From positions 124,001-188,000 of the forward strand of contig CBFHMJ010000038.1 of assembly GCA_965656875.1 (NCBI GenBank): a stretch of DNA of 64,000 nucleotides, written 5' to 3'. The notes beneath the pieces are model-generated. The model worked only from the letters and a program-made list of their open reading frames with translations, ran no database searches and was not told the DNA's origin. Positions 56,539-64,000 of the stretch are shown piece after piece. The position numbers and the translations under genes were made by a program. The stretch comes from CBFHMJ01 sp965656875. GTDB lineage: Bacteria; Pseudomonadota; Gammaproteobacteria; Enterobacterales; Alteromonadaceae. How positions within the stretch are numbered: position 1 is the stretch's first letter; each line of letters opens with the position of its first letter.

Positions 56539-57921
56539 ATGAAAAAAATTCGGTTGCCACTTGCAATAACATTAGCGCTGGGGATTATCAGTCCATTTTC
56601 AATGGCAGACAATTTACAGGAAGTATACAGTCTTGCATTACAAAAAGATCCACAAGTTCAAAAAGCTAAAGCAACGCTAAAATCTAACAAAATTGGAATT
56701 AAGACCGCACTGGCAACCTTATTACCACAGGTAAGCGTGACCGGTACACTACAAGAAGACTTCTCAGAGCGTGAAGTCGATGCCAATACCGACCCGAATA
56801 ACGCACCAATTTTTGTACCTGCAGAAATTGAATCAATCACTGCCAGTTATAACTTCCGACTAACTCAGGAAATCTTCAACCTGGCTTCCTGGCAACAACT
56901 GGATCGTTCAGAAAAAGTTGCCCTGCAAAGCGAAAGCGCTTATCAACAAGCCAAACAAGCACTAATCACACGAGTAGCTACCGCTTACTTCGACATTCTG
57001 AAAGCTCAGGATGATCTGGAATTTGCTCGTGCAGAAAAACGTGCTATCGAACGTCAATTAGAACAAACTAAACAACGTTTTGCGGTTGGCTTAACAGCTA
57101 TCACCGATGTTCATGAAGCACAGGCACAGTTTGATAACGCAGTTGCTACCGAGATTCGTGCTGAAAATGATGTAGAAGTCAGAAAAGAATTCTTACGTGA
57201 AATCACTGGTCGTTTCCATGATGAGCTTGCACCACTAAACACGGAACGCTTCAGTACAACCAAGCTTACAGAAACAGCTGGAACCATTGTTTCTCGTGCT
57301 GAAAATCAAAATCAGGAAATTAAAGGTCAGCAACTGGGACTGGATATTGCCAAGCAAGATATCGATATTGCGTTTTCAGGTCACTTACCAACCCTTTCAT
57401 TAACCGCTGACAAGGGTCGCCGTAATTCAAACAGAAATATCGTTCATGTTAATGGCGAACTGGCGAGTCGCTCGAATCCGGGTCCATCAGACAGCGAAAC
57501 GATCCGTATCGATCTGAATGTTCCTATCTACAGTGGTGGCTCAATTGACGCTCGTGTTCGTCAGGCACAAGCAAATTATGTTGCCGCCAGTGAAGATTTA
57601 GAACTGATTCATCGCCGTATTGTGCGTGAAGTCAGAAGTTCTTACGCTGATGTTGTGTCATTGATCTCATCAATCCGCGCATTAGAACAAGCCGTTGTTT
57701 CAGCAGAAAGTGCGTTAAAAGCAACAGAAGCTGGTTTTGAAGTTGGTACTCGTACCATTGTTGATGTACTAAACAGTACTCAAAACCTTTATAACGCTAA
57801 GCGTAATCTGTCTAAGACACGTTACGACTATATTCTGGCGATGCTAAACCTTAAGCAAGCCGCTGGTGATATTTCTGATGATGACGTCGCACAAATTAAC
57901 CAGGGTTTGGTAGGCGCATAA
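56539..57921 (+). CDS. tolC: Outer-membrane efflux channel TolC
   Basis: Outer-membrane factor of 460 residues forming a trimeric channel-tunnel for type I secretion and multidrug efflux. The signal peptide (MKKIRLPLAITLALG...SPFSMA) is cleaved before DNLQEVY. Two OEP repeats of coiled-coil helices and beta-strands follow (LARQ-like QEIFNLASWQQL, then NVPIYSGGSIDARVRQAQANY). The internal ATG at 56539 is chosen because it begins the signal peptide and has AAGAG upstream. Divergent from nudF; a strong terminator follows. Confidence 0.97.
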   Translation: MKKIRLPLAITLALGIISPFSMADNLQEVYSLALQKDPQVQKAKATLKSNKIGIKTALATLLPQVSVTGTLQEDFSEREVDANTDPNNAPIFVPAEIESITASYNFRLTQEIFNLASWQQLDRSEKVALQSESAYQQAKQALITRVATAYFDILKAQDDLEFARAEKRAIERQLEQTKQRFAVGLTAITDVHEAQAQFDNAVATEIRAENDVEVRKEFLREITGRFHDELAPLNTERFSTTKLTETAGTIVSRAENQNQEIKGQQLGLDIAKQDIDIAFSGHLPTLSLTADKGRRNSNRNIVHVNGELASRSNPGPSDSETIRIDLNVPIYSGGSIDARVRQAQANYVAASEDLELIHRRIVREVRSSYADVVSLISSIRALEQAVVSAESALKATEAGFEVGTRTIVDVLNSTQNLYNAKRNLSKTRYDYILAMLNLKQAAGDISDDDVAQINQGLVGA

Positions 57922-57961
57922 TCAACAACTATCACCTTTATTGATTTAGTGATTACTTTGA

Positions 57962-57995
57962 AGAAGCCCTGACACATCAGGGCTTCTTTCTTCTA
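57962..57995 (+). terminator. Intrinsic terminator of tolC
   Basis: A perfect 12-bp stem (AAGAAGCCCTGA and complement) with loop CACA, followed by a T/C-rich tail, 40 bp after the tolC stop. Confidence 0.9.
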
Positions 57996-58121
57996 CCTCA
58001 CAACCCTTCAAGTGCTTTATCAACCAGCCCCTGCTCCGTCCACTCACTCGCGAATTCATTCTGTCCGGACTTTGCTATACAATACGCCTCTTTTTGAAAC
58101 TCCTTAGGTAACAAAACGACC

Positions 58122-59042
58122 GTGATTGCCGCACCTCGATTTACAGCCAGATTACTGGCACCCAAGCTCTGGCCAACCTGGTTACTTGTCATTTTTCTGT
58201 ATAGCTTCTCCTGGCTGCCTTATCGCTTTCAGCTGTTTGTAGGCAAAATGCTGGGGCGTTTACTCATGAAGGTGCTTAAATCTCGTCGCAAGGTTGCCGC
58301 CAAAAATCTGGAACTCTGTTTTCCAGAACTCTCCGAGCAAGAGCATCATCAGCTATTAGTACAAAATTTTGAAAACACTGGCATGGCGCTTTTTGAAAGC
58401 GGTATGGCATGGTGGTGGCCAGACTGGCGAGTCAGACGTCTTGCACAATTTGAAGGTTATGAACACCTACAAGCGGCATTAAGTAAAGGAAAAGGCGTAC
58501 TGATGCTGGCCGGTCATTTCTTACATCTGGAGATGGCAGCTCGAGTATTGGGACTTACTCACCCCAGTAGTGGCTTTTACCGACCTCACGACAATCCGGT
58601 GATTGAATATTTTCAGTGTCGTGGTCGTTTGCGCTCTAATCGCTATTTGATTAGCAAACGAGACGTAAAAGAAGTATTCCAGATCCTGGCGGATAATGAT
58701 GTTTGTTTTTATCTACCGGACCAGGATTATGGCCGTAACCGCTGTGAATTCGTGCCATTTTTTGCCGTTAAAGAAACTGCAACAACAACTGGTACGCTAC
58801 TATTTGCTGGAAACAGTGATTGCGAAACAGTGCCAATCATAACCTCAAGAAATAGCAAAGGTTATAAAGTCGAAGTATTGCCTGCACTTGAGAACTTTCC
58901 TTCTGGCGATAATAAAGCTGATGTAACACGCGTTAACCAATGGGTGGAACAAGCCGTGAACAATGCTCCTGAGCAATACATGTGGGTTCATCGTCGATTT
59001 AAGACACGCCCGGATAAAGATGCACCGGGGTTCTACAAATAA
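58122..59042 (+). CDS. Lauroyl/myristoyl acyltransferase of lipid A (LpxL/HtrB family)
   Basis: Inner-membrane acyltransferase of 306 residues that adds a secondary acyl chain to Kdo-lipid A. An N-terminal membrane helix (TWLLVIFLYSFSWLPY) precedes the catalytic HX4E motif in AGHFLHLEMAAR, with the downstream FYLPDQDYGRN and EFVPFFAV blocks typical of LpxL. The start is GTG at 58122 with a modest TAGGT site. It stands alone after tolC. LpxL versus LpxM specificity cannot be decided. Confidence 0.92.
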   Translation: MIAAPRFTARLLAPKLWPTWLLVIFLYSFSWLPYRFQLFVGKMLGRLLMKVLKSRRKVAAKNLELCFPELSEQEHHQLLVQNFENTGMALFESGMAWWWPDWRVRRLAQFEGYEHLQAALSKGKGVLMLAGHFLHLEMAARVLGLTHPSSGFYRPHDNPVIEYFQCRGRLRSNRYLISKRDVKEVFQILADNDVCFYLPDQDYGRNRCEFVPFFAVKETATTTGTLLFAGNSDCETVPIITSRNSKGYKVEVLPALENFPSGDNKADVTRVNQWVEQAVNNAPEQYMWVHRRFKTRPDKDAPGFYK

Positions 59043-59501
59043 GCTTGTAACCTTTTACAGGCTGAAAAATCACCTCAAAGGTCAACTACCCCTGACCTTC
59101 AGCACTGTATTACGACAGTAAATCGTTGATGTAGTACAGTGCTTCCCCGGGAAAAAACTCTTTTTCTGTCCCAAAATAGCCTTCACACATTAAGATGCGT
59201 TGTTCGTATTGATGTCATCCTTTATTACCTGAACATCTCAAGAACAGCCGTTTTTTTGGCCTGATAGTTGCAGATATTTCATCCCAGTCTGGGAGAACAT
59301 TTTCCATGAATAGTATGTTTAGCGAAGTCGCTACAAACATCATATGCTTTACAGAAGCTTTTCTAACTTTAAAAATGGAGACTATTCATGAATAGTCTAT
59401 TAATAACTTTGTTTCATTCTACGATAAGTCATCTGACTTGTGAGCCTTGCTTTCACAAGGTTTAATAAGGCTATGACCCGTCCGCAACAGTAGGTGACAT
59501 T
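59043..59501. other. Intergenic region with palindromic operator-like site
   Basis: 459 bp upstream of the TcpQ-like gene. It carries an 18-bp perfect palindrome (59380-59397), a matching half-site at 59305-59314, and an inverted repeat CTTGTGA/TCACAAG near 59437-59458. No gene was supported. Confidence 0.5.
59380..59397. promoter_or_regulatory. 18-bp perfect palindrome, possible operator
   Basis: GACTATTCATGAATAGTC equals its own reverse complement. The 10-base half CATGAATAGT recurs at 59305-59314, about 80 bp upstream, as expected for paired binding sites of a dimeric regulator. It lies 104 bp before the downstream ATG. Confidence 0.45.
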
Positions 59502-60143
59502 ATGTGGTTTTGGATTCGAAATCTCACGCTGGGCACAATTTTAATCATTGCAGCTTACGTCATGTTGAATTTTGAAGACTTTACATTTCCAACGTTAAAA
59601 CTTGGTGGCGACAATCAAAGTCAGTCAAGTAACGATGACGATGTAAACCCGGCAGCTAAAGGCTTTTCTGATTTTTATTCTAATTTCAGAGGTACGCTGT
59701 CATCCGGTAAACAAGGTGATTTTGTTCTTGATTCCACACCTCCTGCCGGTACTGTTTCCGAAGAACTGACTGCCAGACGCAGCGTAGTAAAACCGGGCAG
59801 TAAAAGCTGGACGGGTGCGGTAAAGAGTCGCCCATTTGCAAAAGGAGAGACCTTAAAAACACGGCTTTCCAGCTATGCAAAACAGGAAGGATTAGAATTG
59901 TTCTGGTATCTTGATAAAGACTATGTTGTTAAGTATCAAATCAATGAAGAAGCTAATTTCATCGACACTTTATATAAAGTCGCCGAAGCGCTGGATAGCG
60001 ACTTTAGTCAATCGGTGTCAGCCTGGTATTGCCCCAATGAACGCGCAGCAATCATTACGGATAAACAAGAACCTTATTTAACAGCAAATTGTATTAATAC
60101 GCTGGAAGATGCAATGGATAAGTTGGAAGAGCAGGCAAATTAA
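59502..60143 (+). CDS. TcpQ-like C-terminal domain protein
   Basis: A 213-residue protein with an N-terminal membrane anchor (LGTILIIAAYVMLNF), an acidic Ser/Asp/Asn linker, and a C-terminal domain (about 105-205) resembling the toxin-coregulated pilus TcpQ/PilL-type domain: FAKGETLKTRLSSYAKQEGLELFWYLDKDYVVKY (in two halves), then FIDTLYKVAEALDSDF. Two cysteines (WYCPNE and ANCINT) could form a disulfide. TcpQ helps secretin assembly in type IVb pili, but no pilus genes are near, so its role here is unclear. Confidence 0.72.
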   Translation: MWFWIRNLTLGTILIIAAYVMLNFEDFTFPTLKLGGDNQSQSSNDDDVNPAAKGFSDFYSNFRGTLSSGKQGDFVLDSTPPAGTVSEELTARRSVVKPGSKSWTGAVKSRPFAKGETLKTRLSSYAKQEGLELFWYLDKDYVVKYQINEEANFIDTLYKVAEALDSDFSQSVSAWYCPNERAAIITDKQEPYLTANCINTLEDAMDKLEEQAN

Positions 60144-60156
60144 CCCATGCCTGCTC
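60129..60156. repeat. Inverted repeat at the end of the TcpQ-like gene
   Basis: A 9-bp perfect stem (GAGCAGGCA and complement) spans the stop codon, with no T-run. It may limit read-through into the convergent glnE. Confidence 0.4.
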
Positions 60157-60200
60157 CATGTAATATGCAATGGTGCTTATCACGAAGCCTGAATATCTCA

Positions 60201-63059
60201 TCAATTCATCACCTCATGCCAGATAGCGACGACGGCCTTAGATTGCTCTGCCACTCGTTCAACAGGTGCCAGTTTTTCGTTATTACGTAAATTTAAACGA
60301 TGCTGAATCTCTCTGAAATTCTGATAGGCTGATTGCAAAATCCCAACCTGCTCCGGCGACAAAATGGTAAGTTGTGACAGTTGTTCCAATGTCCTGATAT
60401 TATCTGACCAGTCACATAACTGGTGATGTTCAGCACTATGACGTAGCACCAGATACTGAGTCATAAATTCAATATCCACGATGCCACCACGGCTGTGCTT
60501 CAAATCAAACATACCTTCTTCTTTCTTTTCCAGATGATCCTTCATTTTTTGCCTCATCGATAACACATCAGTCCGCAGTGTATTTTCATCTCTTTGTCTG
60601 GTTATGATTTCCTGACGAATAGCATTGAATCGTTCAAACAGGATTGAATGACCAAAAACCATTCTCGCCCGAATAACAGCCTGATGCTCCCAGGTCCAGG
60701 CTTCATCCAGCAAATACTCCCGGTAGGTTTCGATGTGAACACTCAATAGCCCACTGTTTCCGGAAGGTCTGAGACGCATATCAACATCATAAAGAATTCC
60801 GGATGTCATTCGCGTAGTAAAAATGTGCAAAATACGTTGTGACAGTTTTAAATAGAACTGTCGTGCATCAATCTGCCTGTTGCCATTAGTCAGTGTTGAA
60901 GCATCGCTGTTGTGTACAAACACAAGATCCAAATCTGAGCCATACCCCAGCTCAATGCCACCGAATTTGCCATACGCAATGATCGCAAATCCCATGTCCT
61001 GTTCCGTTGTATTTTCCGGGCAACCATATCGAGCGGTCATTTGTTGCCATGCAAGATGTACTACACGGTTAGTTATCGTCTGTGCCAGATAAGTCAGATG
61101 ATCACTAACTTTCATCACGGGTAACAGTCCACTGACATCAGCGGCCGCTATTTTTAATTGATGAGCCAGTTTGAATTGACGCAATGCTTCCAGCTGCATT
61201 TCCGTATCTTCCTCCGGGATCCTGAGCAGATACTGTTGTAATTCACTGTCATAATCTTCAACCGGTGTTGGGTGATACAGAAGTTGTGGATCAATAAGTT
61301 CATCCAACAACATCGGGAACCGCGCAATCTGTTCGCCAATCCAGAGGCTCTTTTGACACAAATTAATCAGCTGCCCCAGAGCCCCCTGATTTTCAAATAG
61401 AAGTTCCAGATATGCCGTGCGCGTTAGTATCTGACGAATAACCGTTAGTATCGCGGTTAAACAGACTTCATCAATCTGTTTCTCTTCACATTGTTTAAGC
61501 AAGACGGGCATGAGTTTGTCTAGCATGTCCCGACCTCGATTTCCCATACTGATACGTTGTGATTCCTTTCTAAAGTCATGAATACCATTCAAAAACGCCA
61601 GACCAGATTCATTTGACAGCCAGTCAGGCAATTCTGAGTCATCATCAGCGTCAGCCTGCCACCAAACCAATTCTTTTGTCGTATCGCCAGCTGAATTATC
61701 TTCGGGCTCACCAATAATTAAATTAAATTCATAATTAACATCACGGGTAATGGCGCTAATCTGCGTCAGTAGCTCAGCCCAGTCTGAACATTGGTACAGC
61801 GTCATTAATCGATGCTGATTAATAGTGTCCTCGGGCAAGGTTTGCGTCTGTTCATCGTTAAACTCCTGAAGATAGTGTTCTGTCTGTCGTAAAGACAAAT
61901 AAAGCTGCCTTAACGTCACTGTGGTTTGTGTCTCAAGCACACCTTTTTCATCCAGAGAAATCAGGGCCTGAAGCAAACTTTGACATTGCAGAGCCGGTTC
62001 TCGCCCGCCTCGAATCAGTTGCAATGCCTGAACAATAAATTCAACTTCACGAATTCCACCAGCACCCAGTTTAATATTGTTAACCAGACCACGACGTCGG
62101 GTTTCCTGACTAATCATCGCTTTCATTCGCCGAAGCGATTCAATAACAGAGAAATCAATATAACGACGATAGATAAAGGGTTTTAGTGTTTGTTGTAATT
62201 CTGGTGTCCAGCGTTGTTCTGCATTAATGATTCTGGCTTTTAACATCGCGTAACGTTCCCAGTCTCGCCCCTGCTCCTGATAATAATCTTCCAATGCAGA
62301 AAAACTGAGCACAAGCGGCCCACTGTCGCCAAAGGGCCTCAATCGCATATCAACCCGGAATACAAATCCATCAGCCGTCACCTGGTTCAACGCCGCTATC
62401 ATTTTTTGCGCGACTTTGACGAAGAATTGCTGATGATCGACTTCTTTCCTGCCACCTTTGGTCGTTCCCCCTTCTGGATAAGTGAGGATCAAATCAATGT
62501 CGGACGAGAAGTTGAGTTCCTTTCCGCCCAGTTTTCCCATACCAAGGATCAATAATGGCATCGGTTTACCCTCAGAGTCCGTCGGTGTTCCCCATGACTT
62601 AGCGACCTGATTCCATGCCCAGCTATATGCCGCAATAATCAAACTATCAGACAACGTTGAAACGACAGACAAGGATTCCTCTATTGTTCGAGACTTCAGT
62701 AAGTCTTCTGCCGCAGCTTGCGCCATGAGTTGGTTTCTCACCTGACGAATAGTGCGAAAAAACAACTTTTCATCGTCAATATCATTAAGCTGCCGTCCGA
62801 TATACTCGTCTATATTTTCTCGACTACTAAGATCAACCGGATTTATAAAAATTCGTTCCAGATTATGGGATTGCGCGAGACAAACACGAGTGACAAAATC
62901 ACTCATTGCTAAACAAAAATGAATTTTTTCAACCTCAGACGGTTGCAAGGATGATCGACTAAGCTTAAATTTATCCGCCAATTCAGACCAACGGTCATTT
63001 GCTAAGCCATTCAGGGAATCAGGTAACACTATAGTGGACACAGAAGGGATATGGGCCAT
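60201..63059 (-). CDS. glnE: Bifunctional glutamine synthetase adenylyltransferase/deadenylase
   Basis: A 952-residue enzyme that adenylylates and deadenylylates glutamine synthetase under control of PII. It has two nucleotidyltransferase domains: the N-terminal deadenylase with GMGKLGGKELNFSSDIDLIL, and the C-terminal adenylylase with YGKFGGIELGYGSDLDLVFV, each followed by a DMRLRPFG/DMRLRPSG motif and helical domains. Length and layout match E. coli GlnE. Its ATG overlaps, on the opposite strand, the start of a possible 45-codon frame. Confidence 0.97.
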   Translation of the reverse strand: MAHIPSVSTIVLPDSLNGLANDRWSELADKFKLSRSSLQPSEVEKIHFCLAMSDFVTRVCLAQSHNLERIFINPVDLSSRENIDEYIGRQLNDIDDEKLFFRTIRQVRNQLMAQAAAEDLLKSRTIEESLSVVSTLSDSLIIAAYSWAWNQVAKSWGTPTDSEGKPMPLLILGMGKLGGKELNFSSDIDLILTYPEGGTTKGGRKEVDHQQFFVKVAQKMIAALNQVTADGFVFRVDMRLRPFGDSGPLVLSFSALEDYYQEQGRDWERYAMLKARIINAEQRWTPELQQTLKPFIYRRYIDFSVIESLRRMKAMISQETRRRGLVNNIKLGAGGIREVEFIVQALQLIRGGREPALQCQSLLQALISLDEKGVLETQTTVTLRQLYLSLRQTEHYLQEFNDEQTQTLPEDTINQHRLMTLYQCSDWAELLTQISAITRDVNYEFNLIIGEPEDNSAGDTTKELVWWQADADDDSELPDWLSNESGLAFLNGIHDFRKESQRISMGNRGRDMLDKLMPVLLKQCEEKQIDEVCLTAILTVIRQILTRTAYLELLFENQGALGQLINLCQKSLWIGEQIARFPMLLDELIDPQLLYHPTPVEDYDSELQQYLLRIPEEDTEMQLEALRQFKLAHQLKIAAADVSGLLPVMKVSDHLTYLAQTITNRVVHLAWQQMTARYGCPENTTEQDMGFAIIAYGKFGGIELGYGSDLDLVFVHNSDASTLTNGNRQIDARQFYLKLSQRILHIFTTRMTSGILYDVDMRLRPSGNSGLLSVHIETYREYLLDEAWTWEHQAVIRARMVFGHSILFERFNAIRQEIITRQRDENTLRTDVLSMRQKMKDHLEKKEEGMFDLKHSRGGIVDIEFMTQYLVLRHSAEHHQLCDWSDNIRTLEQLSQLTILSPEQVGILQSAYQNFREIQHRLNLRNNEKLAPVERVAEQSKAVVAIWHEVMN

Positions 63060-63195
63060 GAATAATACCGTAACTGAGAATACTGCAACTGAAAATATTA
63101 CATTGAATTTAACAGGACAAATTAAACCAATCTATGACCGTGATCTAAAGTTACTTTTTCAAGTGACTTATATTCACACTGTAAGATTGGACTGA
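63058..63195 (+). CDS. Possible 45-residue small protein
   Basis: An open frame from an ATG that overlaps the glnE start on the other strand, encoding MNNTVTENTATENITLNLTG and a charged, aromatic end. AAGGG is 13-17 bases upstream. Codon composition is AT-rich and low in complexity, so it may equally be the glnE promoter region. No family is recognised. Confidence 0.2.
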   Translation: MNNTVTENTATENITLNLTGQIKPIYDRDLKLLFQVTYIHTVRLD

Positions 63196-63243
63196 CACTC
63201 GCTACAACGCATTGTGGACCAGCGATTGTTTCTGGAAGTCATT

Positions 63244-64000
63244 ATGAATCAACTTGAATTATTTACACCGCAACTGTTACCAACAATAACGGTTTTTATT
63301 GTTATCCTGGTCTTTCTTGGCCTGAATAGAAAAGTCACCCAACGCCGGACGGGGAAAAAGCTTATCGCTGAATTATCCCGACGAGACAATACTGCTTATG
63401 GCATTAGCTATGCGGGCACGACGTTTAGCTTTATTTTTGTCGCATCTACCATCATGAGCACAGTGGAATTTCACCGATTCTCAGCTGCACTTGGATTACT
63501 GCTATTTTCAGGGGCATTCACACTGATAGCACTGGAAACTGGACGGTTTATTCACGATAAATTCATCCTGCCTCGTTTTAATGAAAATGAAGAAATCAAT
63601 CAGAATAACGTTGCTGGAGCCATTATCGAAGCTTCAAGCTTATTTGCCAATGCGTTGGTAATACTCGCGTTATACGCCATTTTCAACAAGACCACGGAAC
63701 ATGAGCTGAACATCTGGTTTTTTGTACTGACCTGGATTATCGCTCAATTAATTCTGTTGATCGTTACACGCTGGCGAGAGTTCATGTATTCCATGTCAAA
63801 TCAGGGATCGAGCTTTCAAAATAATCTACGGTTTAAGAACACGGCTGTAGCGATTCGTCATGGTAGCTGGCTGGTTGCATCCGCTATGCTATTTCGTCTC
63901 ATTGTCAGTCTTGTGGATTACACCGAGGGCGAAGTTGTCATTAATGTTATTAATATTCTGTTCTTCTATTCAGCATTTGCACTTCCGGTTTTCCTGTTCG
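63244..64000 (+). CDS. DUF350-like membrane protein (truncated by window end)
   Basis: The first 252 residues of a multi-span inner-membrane protein that continues past the window. The frame is open to the last base. At least seven hydrophobic segments alternate with short charged loops, beginning TVFIVILVFLGLNRKVTQRR; the GISYAGTTFSFIFVASTIM and NVAGAIIEASSLFANALVIL segments look like two repeats of the DUF350 type. The function is unknown. GGAAG serves as ribosome site. It is divergent from glnE. Confidence 0.7.
   Translation, partial: MNQLELFTPQLLPTITVFIVILVFLGLNRKVTQRRTGKKLIAELSRRDNTAYGISYAGTTFSFIFVASTIMSTVEFHRFSAALGLLLFSGAFTLIALETGRFIHDKFILPRFNENEEINQNNVAGAIIEASSLFANALVILALYAIFNKTTEHELNIWFFVLTWIIAQLILLIVTRWREFMYSMSNQGSSFQNNLRFKNTAVAIRHGSWLVASAMLFRLIVSLVDYTEGEVVINVINILFFYSAFALPVFLF

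Noticed and set aside
58122..58192. Minus-strand 64-codon frame overlapping the start of the LpxL/HtrB-like gene
   Set aside because: No ribosome site, no family match, and it conflicts with a clear acyltransferase N-terminus.

Overview
The window looks like chromosomal DNA of a marine-type gammaproteobacterium, probably near Alteromonadales or Oceanospirillales. This is inferred from gene content and order: lptG-lptF facing pepA-holC-valS; trmH-recG; tolC facing nudF-DUF1249-cpdA-yqiA-parE; a rubredoxin reductase near ubiC-ubiA; and many c-di-GMP signalling genes. I cannot name a genus. No rRNA, tRNA, CRISPR array or insertion sequence was recognised.

Layout. 0-8.5 kb: a chemoreceptor behind ubiC-ubiA, a rubredoxin reductase without an adjacent rubredoxin, an orphan FliL-like secreted protein, and a kbl-tdh-rhodanese operon for threonine breakdown. 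9-14.2 kb: trmH, recG, an AT-rich 830-bp spacer and a double-receiver diguanylate cyclase. 14.2-24.5 kb: a RarD-like permease, a methyltransferase, a Tat-exported carotenoid oxygenase with a DUF2141 protein, a DesK/LiaS-type two-component pair, a periplasmic solute-binding protein, and a 1052-residue protein fusing an amide/urea-type binding domain to PAS-GGDEF-EAL.

24.9-32.7 kb is the most unusual part. Eight genes on the minus strand encode a GH19 endolysin-like enzyme, two related multi-span membrane proteins, a lipoprotein, a 99-residue protein, a protein with a long Pro-Glu repeat, a receiver-like protein and a protein resembling DUF6765. I know of no described system with this composition. 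An envelope-spanning assembly is the working inference.

33-64 kb is mostly housekeeping: RDD protein, glutathione transferase, an AT-rich orphan, lptFG, pepA-holC-valS, the TIGR03546/TIGR03545 pair, rraB, plsC, an Lrp regulator, parC and parE with a TPR-GGDEF gene between them, yqiA, cpdA, DUF1249, nudF, tolC, an LpxL/HtrB acyltransferase, an orphan TcpQ-like protein, glnE, and the start of a DUF350-like membrane protein cut off by the window edge.

Several starts were moved from the longest reading frame to internal codons with better ribosome binding sites or a signal peptide: kbl, the DUF2141 protein, the histidine kinase, the 187-residue orphan, rraB, nudF and tolC.
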